The notes beneath the pieces were generated by a model, which was not told where the DNA came from, ran no database searches, and saw only the letters and a program-made list of their open reading frames with translations. Positions 1 through 11,292 of a stretch of 64,000 bases of DNA are shown here, piece by piece. The DNA comes from Parascedosporium putredinis (Eukaryota; Ascomycota; Sordariomycetes; Microascales; Microascaceae), in assembly GCA_949357655.1 (NCBI GenBank), contig CASHTG010000017.1, forward strand, positions 1,736,001 through 1,800,000, read 5' to 3'. Position 1 is the first letter of the stretch. Every line of letters starts with the position of its first letter. A program made the position numbers and the translations under genes.

Positions 1-1223
1 ATCGAAGACTTCAATGTTGGCTTGGCCATGCTCGCCCTAGAAACACACGAAAACACACGAAAACACTACATGGGGAGTTCGTCTTTTGCCTGACTTGTCA
101 GAGGAGGCGAGCCCTCTTTTTTTTTTTTTTCTCTTCTGGATGGCTGTCGACCTGCGTCGAGGACAGTTCACAACCTTCAAGTCGCCACACGCCAAACCAA
201 CCCTCAAAAGTGACAGGGGAATAAGCCACGCGAGGGGCCTTGGGCTTCTTTCTGGCTTTCCACGAGTGATCCGCGCCGGGCGCAAGGCCTCTTGATCCCT
301 CTCGTGGCGTGGCTAATGCCCAACTTGTCGACTTGGGGGATCGCGTGTAAGCTGGATGTAATGGATCCATGCATTGTGAGATATTGTCACCCTCAATCAA
401 TAATCGGGATATTAGCCCCAAGCCTACTATAGCCCCTTGATGAAGCTGATCCCCGGGAATCGACGGGTATTGAATACATTGATGGGGGGGAAAGGGGACC
501 AAAGAACGGGATAATGGATAACACGGAACACCCTCAGGGCTCGGCTCGTATCAAACAAAAGAAAAAAGCGAGACAAGGCAAAAAACCATCAAGATTCGAG
601 GCCCTGTAAAGGTGGCGTTTGCGGCGTGGGCTCTCTGACCCCACTTGCCAAGAGCTCCGCCTGTTTCTCTTTTCCCCGGGCCTGGCCATGCCGGGATGGG
701 ATGGGCAAGATGGGGATGGGATGGGGATGGGGATCAATTCCTGAATGACGAGAGGGAACAAGCACAAGCAGTGGCGCATCAGGTCGACCCCTTCGCCAAG
801 GGTCCTTTTGGCAGAGGAAGGAAACTCCACAGTTTGGGCGATCTGGCTTGGCACTACATTCAATACTTGTCAAATGCTCTGTGTTTGTTGGTCTTCTTTT
901 CTTATTACGACACGCATCTCCATTCGATACTTAAATACTCGTGTCCCCCTTGTCGCACCACCCGCTCGCATGCATCCATCATAGATCAACCCCCATCGCC
1001 CAAAAGACGCACGCGCCTCCGTTTCTTCGTTTCCCTCGGATACTTGCGTCTCTTTTGTTTCCACTCCATCCTGGACAAAACATTCAAATATTATCTGACC
1101 CCCCCTCCCTCCCTCCTATCCTCTCTTTGAAGAGCTTCCCTCGCACTTCTTAAAAAAACACAGCATCCATCTCGCCCCTCCATTAAACCAACACACGTTT
1201 TCGCGAAAAACAAAAACGAAACC
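1..1223. other. Intergenic / leader of the SPFH gene
   Basis: I find no supported gene here; the overlapping short reading frames on both strands have no recognisable protein. Bases 40-68 carry a short tandem repeat of an AAAACACACG-like unit. Bases 693-733 hold seven runs of three or four G in about 40 bases. From about 890 to 1220 the + strand becomes pyrimidine-rich, as is usual for fungal leaders, and ends in an A-rich, C-rich context just before the ATG at 1224. The first 40 bases could be the tail of an open frame from outside the window, but this cannot be decided. Confidence 0.6.
693..733 (+). repeat. G-run cluster with quadruplex potential
   Basis: Seven runs of three or four G separated by A/T or short CAAGAT spacers lie about 490 bases before the SPFH start codon. 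The G-rich strand is the coding strand. Confidence 0.7.
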
Positions 1224-2666
1224 ATGTCCAACGTCAACTACGGCACCACCCCGGCCGAGGGCGCCAGCGTCGCCCCCGCTCTCGGTTCCGTCAACGGCAG
1301 CACCGCCGTGAGCGCGGGGAAGCGAGCCGACCTCGGTGGACGCGGGTCCCAAGACGATGGCTTCGCGCCCGAGGCTGCCATGATCGTCGAACCTGCCCGC
1401 CAGGAGGACCTCCAGCGCAGCTATGCCACCATTGTTGACTCCAACGCGAACCCCAAGGGCTGGTACGGTTCCATGAGTAAGTTGCCACCTCTCTCTTTCC
1501 CCCTTTCCCAACCTAGCGCTAGACGCGTCGCGTGTGCATCCAATCCCCAAGAAGAGTGAAGAGGGGAAACAAAACCAATGAGCTAGAAAAAGAGAAGAAA
1601 GAAGGAGGAGGATTGAATGTGAAGCGCACCAGATAATCCCCCAGTCCTCAATCAGGCTGTTCAAACCAAACCAAACCAAAAAAATGGTTTGCTAATCCAG
1701 GAAACCCCCATCGTACAGTCAACAGCTTCGGCGGCTGCATCGGCACCATCGGCGCCTTCCCCTGCTGCCCCTTCCCCAACCCCTACAAGAACGTCAGCCA
1801 GGGCCACGTCGGCCTCGTCACCAAATTCGGCAAGTTCTACAAGGCCGTCGACCCCGGCCTCGTCAAGGTCAACCCCTCAGCGAGCGCCTGATCCAGGTCG
1901 ACGTCAAGATCCAGATCGCCGAGGTGCCCCAGCAGACCTGCATGACCAAGGACAACGTCACCCTCCACCTCACCTCCGTCATCTACTACCACATCGTCTC
2001 CCCCACAAGGCCGCTTTCGGCATCTCCAACGTCCGCCAGGCCCTCATCGAGCGCACCCAGACCACCCTCCGCCACGTCGTCGGCGCCCGCATCCTCCAAG
2101 ACGTCATTGAGCGCCGCGAGGAGATTGCCGGCTCCATTAGCGAAATAATCGAGGATGTCGCCACGGGCTGGGGCGTCAGGGTTGAGAGCATGCTCATCAA
2201 GGACATCATCTTCAGCCAGGAGCTCCAGGAGAGCTTGTCCATGGCTGCCCAGAGCAAGCGTATCGGTGAGAGCAAGATTATCGCCGCCCAGGCCGAGGTA
2301 TGTCGCACAACCCTTTTGTCCCGCCATTACTCCTCTCGCAAAAAAAAAAAAAAAAAAGCAGGATACTAACGTTCTTCCCCCGTACAGGTCGAGTCCGCCA
2401 AGCTCATGCGTCAAGCCGCCGACATCCTCTCGTCTGCTCCTGCCATGCAGATCCGCTACCTCGAGGCTATGCAGGCGATGGCCAAGTCTGCCAACAGCAA
2501 GGTCATCTTCCTGCCCGCCGCGAACCAGACCATGCCCAACCCCGCCGTCTTCAACAAGGACCTCGGCGAGTCGTCCGTCCAGGGTGACGACTTTGGCCAC
2601 GACTTTAGCAAGATCGACGCCGGTCTCCAGCAGGCCGTCAACGCCCGCATCGTCGAACACATCTAA
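1224..2666 (+). CDS. Stomatin-like SPFH/band 7 membrane protein
   Basis: Stomatin/prohibitin-superfamily proteins form oligomeric scaffolds on membranes. Three exons fit: 1224-1476, 1719-2297 and 2388-2666, about 370 residues. The introns have GTAAGT and GTATGT donors; the second has a GATACTAAC branch site and an A17 run. The N-terminal 85 residues are variable. A short hydrophobic, cysteine-containing segment (GCIGTIGAFPCC) then leads into the SPFH domain (GLVTKFGKFYKAVDPGL, IQIAEVPQQTC, RTTLRHVVGARILQDVI, then a stomatin-type alpha-helical QAEVESAKLMRQAADIL region). The reading frame breaks twice, each time one C short: at the C run 1873-1876 and at 2000-2004. Both interrupt very conserved sequence, so I read them as sequence errors. 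The family is clear; the exact member (a band 7 protein of filamentous fungi) and its localisation are inferred. Confidence 0.9.
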
Positions 2667-3380
2667 GGAGCCTCAGATGTGAAATCTTCAGTTTGTCATC
2701 ACACTCGACGACTCTGGCTTCTTTCTTTTTTCCCTTATTGTCTTGCGCTGGCCTCGGTGGTCTCTGTTTCCCTTGATATCCTCGACGACAACCAACGTTG
2801 TCTTCACCATGTTTGCACGCTATTGTATGAGAAAGGAGGGTTAACGCCCGTGGTTACTTATTCCCCATGTGTTTCATATACCCCTTCCGGTCGTAATGTA
2901 CAGTCCATCTTTGGTTTTTGTTTTGTGTTTTTCTTCTTATTGTCATTTCAATCTGTTTGCAAAACAACAGACTATAGTGCGCCTCACCAGCTATGAAAAC
3001 CTCTTGGATGGTTTTATCAATCGTTTGGGAGAGATTAATTTCATAAAGCTAATATGCAATGGGGAAGGGGAGAAACAAAAATAATGAAAAAATATATATA
3101 CCAAGTTTTCATCTACATCTTCCGAAATGTTTGTAGCGCAGAGCTTGATTGTGTTGTTATTAGGCGCTAACAATGACTTCTGATGTGGCTCATGAAACCG
3201 CCCTGGTAGTTGACAATCTCACCAATGAATGTATGTACTACTAGATGTATTTGATGGAGCGATTGTATTCGTAGACTGCCGAGCCCAGCCTTGAAGTCCC
3301 GTATCCCGGTTTGAGGGGAAGATACACGATACCAAGTAAGACTTCAACAAGGTGAACAAAAAAAAAAAAAGAACAATCAA
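2667..3380. other. Intergenic, 3' of the SPFH gene
   Basis: AT-rich 3' flank with T-rich stretches and a TATATATA tract near 3092-3099. No reading frame or RNA gene that I can support. An A12 run at about 3359-3370 lies downstream of the minus-strand tRNA and, read as T's on that strand, is a plausible RNA polymerase III terminator. Confidence 0.5.
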
Positions 3381-3470
3381 TGATTCGGCCCGGGCTCGAT
3401 CCGGGGACCTCTTGTGTCCAGCACCTTGTGGATGTTAGACAAGCGTGATAACCAACTACACCACCGAACC
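3381..3470 (-). tRNA. tRNA-Val(AAC) with a 16-base intron
   Basis: Read on the minus strand, the 90 bases fold as a complete tRNA. The acceptor arms GGTTCGG and CCGAATC pair over 7 bp with one G-U, followed by discriminator A. The D arm is GTG...CAC with TAGTTGGTTAT in the loop. The anticodon stem is CTTGT/ACAAG with loop CT-AAC-A, and the T arm is CCCGG/CCGGG with loop ATCGAGC. The anticodon AAC reads valine GUU/GUC codons. A 16-base intron sits at the canonical position one base 3' of the anticodon; removing it leaves 74 bases. The A12 run just downstream (T's on the coding strand) fits a pol III stop. The intron repeats the hexamer CACAAG found in the 3' anticodon stem. Confidence 0.95.
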
Positions 3471-4388
3471 GATTGGTCGTGTTCCTTGATGTCATGGCGG
3501 GCTCCGCTGGATACATGGATCAATAGCGCAGTGGATGCTGAATGAATTGAGTGGGGAGACGAGAATGAAGGTGGGTAGATATGGTCACTAGGGTCGTCTA
3601 AAGCACGAGTTTACTAGTTTAGTGGTAGCACTGGACGACTTTGCTGGTTGGGAGACTTGTTAGACGTAATCTCATGGAGGTGTCAAGAGTCAACGCATCA
3701 CATCAACCAGATCCGGCCGATCAGAATGCTTCCAACGCAACTCACGGGATATTCACGGATATCTACGTGGACGATACCACTCTCACCGGATTGCAAGTCT
3801 ATACCGGGACCAATAAACGTCATTTTAAACTAAGCCAAATGCTCAGATACCCTACATGCATGCATCAGAGTTCCTCATCACCTCCCCTCTCTCATCAGCA
3901 CATCTTGTGAGGGGAGTACTAGACTTGACATGGTTTTGAACAGTTGAAGACACTTGGATTAGAAGACGCGCGAGAAAATGACCAAAACTAGTTATCAAGA
4001 TGAGGAAAGCAGTTGCAGGAAATGCCCAGACGCCTTTTAGACATTGCCGTTCATTATGAACATTGCAAAGCAAAAAAAAAAGAAGATACAAACAAGGAAT
4101 TTCCCAACCTCAACTCCGTAGGATTCCCCTCCCTCCATTTTCGAAAGAAGACAAGATGAGATGTTAAAAGAGGAAAAAAAGAAGACAAGTAGTCCGCCTC
4201 TCCAGAGCGGAGGGGCCAAGACGGATATCGATGATAGGACGCAGTATTGGTCCGACGAGATCTTTGCGCGGCATGAGTCTGTAGAAAACCTTACACAAAC
4301 CAAAGAGCCTACCCCGAGGGGAGAGATTTGGCTGAAGCTAATACAAGAGAGAGTGTGCGTGGCAGGTAACCAATTGACTAGTTGCAAC
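3471..4388. other. Intergenic between tRNA-Val and the NOP58 stop
   Basis: No gene that I can support. The stretch includes the upstream flank of the tRNA and the 3' flank of the minus-strand NOP58 gene, with A-rich tracts near 4070-4085 and 4165-4180. The short open frames on both strands lack recognisable protein features. Confidence 0.5.
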
Positions 4389-6377
4389 CTACGCATCGCC
4401 CTTCTTCTTCTTGTGCTTCTTCTTCTTGGAGCCCTCATCAGGCTCTACCTCCTCATCGCGTTTCCGCTTCTCGCCAGACTTGTCGTCGCTCTTGCTCTTC
4501 TTCTTGCCCAAGTCGACGGTGCCGTCGGCGTTGATCGTAATCTCGCCCTTCTCAAGCTTCTTCTTGAACTTCTTGACCGACAGGTCGACGCTGGCTGCGA
4601 GCTTCTCGAAATCGGGCTCCGCATCTTCGGCAGACTTGTCCTTGTTCTTCTTCGCCTTCTTTTCTTCCTTGCTCTTCTTCTTCTTCTTCTTCTTGTCCTT
4701 GGCGTCGTCAACATCCATCGCATCCTCATCATCAGAGTCGCTGTTGGCCTGGTCGAGCACCTCTTCGATCAAAGGCTTCTTGGACGACTTGGGTGTTCCG
4801 TTTGTAACACCATCAGCATCAGTGTTATAGCCTCGGGCATCGCTCACGGCAAAGGCATTGGGTCCCTTGATTTGTCCATCGGGACCAACGGCGACACCCT
4901 TGGGGAGGAGAGGCTTTCCGTCCAGCATGCGGAGACGGTTTTCTAACCTTGTCCTCTGCGTGATACCAAAGAGGCCCTTCTCCTCCTCATCCTGTTCGGT
5001 AGCAGGGGCGGCGGCAGCAGAGTCCTCCTCTGCCTCGTCCTTCATGATGGGCTCGATCGCGTCGATGCGGAGACCGAGAGCAGTCTTGGCAGCCAGCATA
5101 CGAGCAATCTTACCCTTCATCTTCTGCGAGGCCTGTCCAACGAGGGACGAGTTGTAGAGGATACCGTACTTGGGGGTGTTGTGCTTCGTCTTTAGGGCGC
5201 GGAAGAGGGCCTTCTCGGCACCGAGGATCTGGATGGTGGAGGCAGCCGACATGGACAAGCTCCTGAGAGAACCGGCATGCGCAATAAGCTTGGCACCTAC
5301 AAGCCAGCCCACGAGGGCGGTGAGGTTGGGAGCAAGAGCCCTCATACGGTTTTCCAAGAAGTTGGAGATCTGGGCTCTGTATTCGGAATATTGAATAACC
5401 TGCGCGGCAAGAAGCTGGACGTTCTCCAAATCTTCATCGCTGACATCGGTTCCCATGGAAATCTCCGCAGCGGCCTTGGCAGCCTCCGCAATCTCCTCGG
5501 GAAGGACAGTCGTAAGGTCAGCCTCGACGAAGCCGTCACGACGACCGGCGGTAATGATGACGCGGGCATAAGCGACGTGGTCACTGATGAGCTTGCCCAT
5601 TTCGGGGAAATGCCAGCCGTACCACTCGCGGGTTCGCATAGCATAGACGTTGAGCTCTCGGTCCATATCCTCGATAAGCTTGATCGCCTGAATTACCATC
5701 ACGTCGACCTTGTCGGCACTGAACTTCAACTTGTGTCGGTGGACCGAGTGACTGAGACCAAGGGCAATCTTCTCAAAGCTGGTGGCGGACTCAGGAATGA
5801 GGGAGTCGAGGTGCTCGCGAATGGCTCGGAAGATGTCCTCAGTCTTGGAATCGGAAGACGAGCTCGCGTAGAGAGACGCTGCCTCGAAGCCAGGAAGAGC
5901 ACGAATTCCGGACGAGAGGCGCGGGTCGGGAATGGCAATAGTGGCATCGCCAGGGTCCTTGATGTTGGCCAAGAGCTCGGCCATGGTCTGGGGAACCTTG
6001 CCATTGACCAACGCGGCGGCCTCCTCGAGGGCAACTGTTGGGCTGCTGAACTTTTCGAACGACTTCAATCGAAGACTACCACCCACCCATTGTTAGATCT
6101 ATGCAAACCAGGAATTGGACCCTTTGATCCCCTTTGTTGATGTTTTTTTCTTTCTCAATAAGATAAACACTTACGCTTCCGTCACAGCCTCAACATTCGC
6201 AAGCTTTTGTCGGAGGTCATCGCGCTTTAGCAGCTTCTTGTCCGCGGCCTTGAAAAGACCGTAACTAAGCAAAGAAAAAGAGGAAAAATCAGCTTGCAGT
6301 TCAAATTACTGGACCTATTGCTTGGGAAGTGATACTCACCCCGCCGGAGTGTCGGCGACGATATAGAGAGAAGGCAT
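4389..6377 (-). CDS. NOP58: NOP58, core protein of box C/D snoRNPs
   Basis: Nop58 pairs with Nop56, fibrillarin and Snu13 in the nucleolar box C/D particles that guide 2'-O-methylation and pre-rRNA processing. Exons on the minus strand are 6377-6340, 6264-6175 and 6075-4389, joining in frame to 604 residues with no frame break. The start gives MPSLYIVADTPAGYGLFK, a typical NOP5NT beginning. The NOSIC region (KLKFSADKVDVMVIQAI, REWYGWHFPEMGKLI) is followed by the Nop domain with the near-invariant stretch TIQILGAEKALFRALKTKH. The last about 170 residues form the lysine-rich KKE/KKK tail with acidic patches that marks Nop58 rather than Nop56. It starts 717 bases from the divergent V-ATPase subunit gene. 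Confidence 0.97.
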
Positions 6378-7094
6378 GATACGGAGGTGGCGAGGGGTGA
6401 TTTCCTCTTTGTGAGCAACAATTACACCCCTTTTTCAATTCTCAACAAGGGGATCGACTCGAGATTTGTCGAATTGACCAATTCCACCTGCAAGTTACGA
6501 ATTGGAATCGTAATGTTTGGAGGGTGGACGCGGGTGTGAGAGACAGGTGCAGGGCTAGAAAAGAAATTTTTATCCTTCCTGAAGCTTGGTGGATCTTGAC
6601 CAACAATTTTTTCCCTTCCCTTGCCGTTACTTTGCGGTCCTGCCTTTCCATTGGGGAGCGGTGCGTGGGTGGGCGGGGCCCATGAAAAAACTTCGGATTC
6701 GGATTAACCCTTAATCCTTGGAGGGGCTGCCATTTCACAGGCAGCCGCATTAATTTGAGCGACAACAACTGCTGACACCTGATATTGGGGTGTAGATGCT
6801 TGTTCGGTTGATCTTGGTTATTACGCCAGTCCCAAGTAATCAACTCGACAGCTTGCTTTGAGGCCTTTCCGACTAGATTCGACATCTGGGCAACGAAACG
6901 ATTTGTCTACGTTATCTCTTGTCTTTTGCCCCCATACCCTTTTGGCAACTGTCGGTTCATCTTATTCTTGACCCTCCCGCTCATCCTCAGCCCAAGAGAA
7001 AAACAGAAAGGCCGGAAGAGACCAACACTTGCTAGCTCCGTTCGGCTCATATCGTCATTGTTCAAAGCCTGGACGACATCGTCGTACAACCACA
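6378..7094. promoter_or_regulatory. Divergent promoter region of NOP58 and VMA6
   Basis: The 717 bases separate two start codons that point away from each other, so both promoters must lie here. I see no open frame with protein character and no TATA box that I would defend. CT/GA-rich stretches occur near each start. Confidence 0.5.
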
Positions 7095-8432
7095 ATGGAG
7101 GGCCTTTTCTTTAACGTGAACAATGGGTACGAGGCACCATCATATCTTGTGTCAGAGAATAAAAGCAATAGAGCTACAGACTGTACTAACGCATTGCAGA
7201 TACCTCGAGGGCATCATTCGGGGATTCAGAAACAGCCTGCTTACCGGAGCTATGTACGGCAACCTCAAGCAGTGCGAGTCAGTGGACGGTATGCCTACCT
7301 TGCCCTTACACGATGCGTTCTCCCATCTCATAAGCTGACGGCTTCTCCTTAGACTTGAAACTACAGCTTGCCCCTGCCTACGGCGACTTCCTATCCGCCC
7401 TCCCCCGAACCCCTCGCCTTCCTCCCTCGCCGCGAAAACCACCGAAAAGCTCGTTTATGAGTTCCGCTACGTGCGAGCCAACGCCTCGGGGACGCTGGCC
7501 AAGTTCATGGATTACCTCACCTACGGATACATGATTGACAACGTTGCGCTACTGATCACCGGCACCCTCCACGAGAGGGACACGAGCGAGCTTCTTGACC
7601 GATGCCACCCACTCGGCTGGTTCGAGACCATGCCTGTCCTCTGCGTTGCCTCCAACATTGAGGAGCTCTACAACAGTGTCTTGATTGAAACTCCGCTCGC
7701 CCCTTATTTCAAGGGCAGTCTCAGCCACCACGATCTCGATGAACTCAACATTGAAATCGTTCGAAACACTCTTTACAAAAACTACCTCGAAGACTTTTAC
7801 CAATTCGTCAACACTCACCCCGAGATGGCCGGCACGCCTACCTCTGAACTCATGTCCGAGCTACTTGAGTTCGAGGCGGATCGCCGAGCCATCAACATTA
7901 CCTTGAACTCGTTCGGTACCGAGCTTACCAAGGCTGACCGTAACAAGCTGTACCCAACATTTGGCAGGCTGTACCCTGAAGGTACTCTCATGCTTTCAAG
8001 GGCTGACGATATCGACGGTGTGCGACTAGCCCTTAGCGGCGTCGAAGACCTTCAGAACTTCTTCTCCTCCGCCCAACTTGGCCGCGGTCCCTCGGGTCCC
8101 GGTAACAGTGACGGTCAGGAGGTGGATGATGGAAGCCCCAAGAGCCTGGAGGACATGTTCTATCACAAAGAGATGAAGATTTCCAAGTCCGCCTTCACAA
8201 GACAGTTCTCCTTTGCGATTGTCTACGCCTGGGTGAAGCTTCGTGAGCAGGTATGCAAAAATCCACCTCACCTTTCATTCATTCTTCCCTCCAGTCCCTC
8301 CCGACCCTCTTCAGGCATGGACGTGAAGCTAACTAGATCACCCTACAGGAAATCCGCAATATCACCTGGATTGCGGAATGTATTGCCCAAAACCAAAAGG
8401 GCCGCATCGGCAACTATATTAGCGTGTTCTGA
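7095..8432 (+). CDS. VMA6: V-type proton ATPase subunit d
   Basis: Subunit d sits on the membrane V0 sector and couples the central stalk to the proteolipid ring, acidifying vacuoles. Exons 7095-7126, 7200-7288, 7353-8250 and 8349-8432 give 367 residues, close to other fungal Vma6 proteins. The protein opens MEGLFFNVNNGYLEGIIRGF and contains LVYEFRYVRANASGTLAKFM, YMIDNVALLITGTLHERD, CHPLGWFETM and the terminal ITWIAECIAQNQKGRI, all diagnostic for the family. One frame break lies at 7410-7413, where a run of four C appears to be one C short (the reading frame steps back by one). The rest of the protein is intact, so I treat the break as sequence error. Confidence 0.96.
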
Positions 8433-8738
8433 TCCCACCCAGCGCGAGCTTACTGAGACAGAAATAGTTGAGTGAGTCTGGGGATGCGAAGAGGAATCTA
8501 ATGGTCTACGGACTACGAAATGTGCAGTCCTCAAATTCTTGCATAAGGGGAGCGGTTTGGTATTTTTTTACTGTTACTTTCAAGCGGCGTCACAAGGGGA
8601 TTGCTTTTAAAGGCCACTTCGAGGTTAGGTTGGGGGCATCATGCTTCCATGCTGATGTGTCTATTATCATGTACAATTGAAACTAGCCGGGAATACAGGT
8701 TTTGAGTTAGTCTTACAGTTCTTCTACAATACATCGTC
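8433..8738. other. Convergent 3' flanks of VMA6 and the uS15m gene
   Basis: About 300 bases between two stop codons that face each other. No gene is seen; both 3' UTRs probably lie or overlap here. Confidence 0.5.
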
Positions 8739-9763
8739 TCAGAAGGAGATCTGTTCCTTCCAGGTTGCTGGCGACAAGCCTAGTTTCTCTAGCATATTTG
8801 TCCACCTTTCACTCCCCCTCTCCTTCCTTTCCATGTACCTCAATAGTTTCTGGCGACGGTGGCAGAGAACCCGAAGGTTTCGCTTGTTGTGCTTATCCTT
8901 ATAACCCCTGTTCTTCTCGAGCTCTTGAGCTAACTTTCGGATCTTGACGGTGAGAATGGCGATCTGCACCTCGGAGCTTCCGGTGTCGGGGCCGCATCTC
9001 TCGGGCATATCGACGGGGTTCTTGTGAATGGACTGAGGCTTAGGCTGGAGGTGCTTGTCTGTATTGTGGCGACCAAACTCTTCAACGCATCGCCTGATGT
9101 TGGTGTGCTTACGCATCTTTGAGCTAGCGTTATCAAGACTGACGATGCGCCTGATGGCCTCAGCAGCGCGCGCGTGGTTCTGCTCGTGCTTCTTCTGTGC
9201 CTCCTCCTCGGCCGCTGCGTCAAGACCTTCGCTCCCGGCGACGGGCTTGGTCAAAGTGTAGGCGTGCTGGATGGCGTGCTCGAGCTCCTCGCGGGTGAGG
9301 AGGTGGCTGACAAGGTGTGTAGAGGTGGGCAGCGGGTGAGGCTCCCCCAAGGGGTTTCCGGCCTTGTCCTTGGGAGGTTGGTAGAACGGCTCCTGGCCGG
9401 CCGAATCGAAGGACTCGTTGAAAGGGGTGGGGACGCCTAGGATGGGCGAGCCCCATTTCTCGTTTCGCTCCTTTTGGAGCTCCTCCTGTCGTTCGAGATT
9501 GGCGTTCTTTCGCTGCTGGATCTGGGCCCATCGGTAAGGGTCACGCTTGGCGAGCCGCTTCTTCTCCCATTTCGTGAGGGTGGCCGATTGCACGATGGGG
9601 AGTAGAGGCGTGGCAGCCGGTTTGATAGCTGGTCGCAGGCACACTATCCGAAAGCGTTAATATTAAAGTACGGGAAGCGGTGGAAGCTGTAGTGATGGAT
9701 TTAGACGAGAAACTTACAGGCAAATGTGCCCACACCTGTCAGTCCGGGTATTCTGGGAGGCAT
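8739..9763 (-). CDS. Mitochondrial small-subunit ribosomal protein uS15m
   Basis: Two exons, 9763-9718 and 9643-8739, join in frame to 316 residues without any break. The C-terminal half is an S15 domain: DTGSSEVQIAILTVKIRKLA, a KDKHNKRNLRVLCHRRQKLL stretch and a YMERK segment match the rRNA-binding helices of bacterial S15. The long N-terminal extension (TKWEKKRLAKRDPYRWAQIQ and a glutamate-rich helix) is typical of fungal mitochondrial forms (yeast Mrps28). The first residues (MPPRIPGLTGVGTFA, then a basic CLRPAIKPAATPLLP) are compatible with a mitochondrial targeting peptide. It is divergent from the cytosolic RPS0 gene, 433 bases away. Confidence 0.93.
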
Positions 9764-10196
9764 CTTGTCGTACGGGGTCTGGCTCGTTGACTGCTCTCCT
9801 TCGCGAAGTCGCAAAATTTCTTAGGTTCGCGACTTGAACAGCCGTAGTCTTTCGACACTGCCCATCCAATGGGAGCGGTGGCGCTAATGTTCACATTATG
9901 TGGCGTTGCATCAGGTGACTCAGCAAGCTCTCGTGGCTGGTGCGCTTACCTGGACTTCCGACCACGCACATGAGCATGCACCCTGACCCACTGGGGAAGG
10001 GGAGGAGCAGGCCACTAAAATCTGTGATGAGGGTTTACCGGGGCCACACAAAATCATTTTACGGCGGGGCAATCCGCGAAGGGAAATATACAGCACGTAG
10101 AAATTATTCTCGTGAACCTACACTTTTAACCACCACCTCACAAGCTCTTCGTCTCTTTTTCTTCCTCCCCCATAACCACCCACCCATATCGTCAAG
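9764..10196. promoter_or_regulatory. Divergent promoter of uS15m and RPS0
   Basis: A 433-base interval between the start codons of a mitochondrial and a cytosolic ribosomal protein gene, transcribed away from each other. The RPS0 side is rich in C and T in its last 60 bases, as usual for highly expressed fungal ribosomal protein genes. No separate gene is visible. Confidence 0.55.
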
Positions 10197-11292
10197 ATGG
10201 CTCCCTCTAACCTCCCCGCCGTTTTCAACGCCACTTCCCAGGACATTGAGATGCTCCTCGCCGCTCAATGCCACTTGGGAAGCAAGAACCTTCAGACTCA
10301 CATGGAGCCTTACCTCTACAAGACTCGTGTCGACGGTATCAACGTCCTCAACATCGGCAAGACCTGGTAAGTAACGCGACCTAGTCACAAGAAGGGGAAA
10401 AAATTCGCCTTTGCTTCCTTCATTCCAGACCGGAGGCGCAAAAAGGGAATCCAACTAGCTATTCGGTTCTCAAAGGGAAATCGCAGAGCAAAACTAATTA
10501 ATTTTTCCTCTCCAGGGAGAAGATCGTTCTCGCTGCCCGCATTATCGCCGCCATCGACAACCCCGCCGACATTTGCGTCATCTCTGCCCGTCCCTACGGT
10601 CAGCGTGCCGTCCTGAAGTTCGCCGCCCACACCGGAGCCGTCGCTATTGCCGGTCGCTTCACCCCCGGTAGCTTCACCAACTACATCACCCGCTCTTTCA
10701 AGGAGCCCCGCCTCATTATCGTTACCGACCCCGTACCGATCACCAGGCTATCAAGGAGGCCAGCTACGTCAACATCCCCGTCATCGCTCTCTGCGACACC
10801 GATTCCCCACCGAGTACGTTGACGTCGCCATCCCCACCAACAACAAGGGTCGTCACTCCATTGGTCTTGTCTGGTGGATGCTTGCCCGTGAGGTCCTCCG
10901 CCTCCGTGGCACCATCTACAACCGCGAGACCCCTGGGACGTCATGGTCGATCTCTACTTCTGTAAGTTCTCGTGTCCTAATCGACTTTACCCAGCTGTAG
11001 CTACATATACTAATCAACCTTTGCCGTTTCAGACCGCGATCCCGAGGCCGAGGCCGAGGAGAAGGTCGAGGAGGAGAAGGCCGTCGTCGAGGAGGAGGCT
11101 GCCGTTGTCGACCCTGGCTTCAACGCTACTGGTGGTGACTGGGATGCTGCCCCTGCTGGCTTCGCTGGCGCTGCTGCTCCCGGCTGGGAGGGTGCTGGTG
11201 AGGACTGGAGTGCGGCCCCTGCTCCTACCGCCGCCGCCGGTGGTGAGTGGGGTGCTGAGACCGCCGTTGCTCCCAAGGACTCTCAGTGGTAG
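10197..11292 (+). CDS. RPS0: 40S ribosomal protein S0 (uS2)
   Basis: uS2 is a structural protein of the 40S subunit needed for late 18S rRNA maturation. Exons 10197-10366, 10516-10961 and 11033-11292 give 292 residues. Recognisable parts are MAPSNLPAVFNATSQDIEML, AAQCHLGSKNLQ, the uS2 signature around SFKEPRLIIVTDP, NIPVIALCDTDSP and VDVAIPTNNKGRHSIGLVWW. The acidic C-terminal tail of EE and GG/W repeats ends GAETAVAPKDSQW, as in fungal homologues. Codons end mostly in C, fitting strong expression. Three frame breaks, each one C short, occur at the C4 runs 10729-10732, 10805-10808 and 10930-10933. A ribosomal protein gene with three real frameshifts is implausible, which makes this the best single witness for assembly error. 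Confidence 0.97.

Noticed and set aside
10729..10933. Programmed frameshifting in RPS0 and other genes
   Set aside because: Three shifts in one ribosomal protein gene, the same kind in unrelated genes, always in short homopolymers and with no slippery-site plus structure arrangement, fit sequencing error much better.
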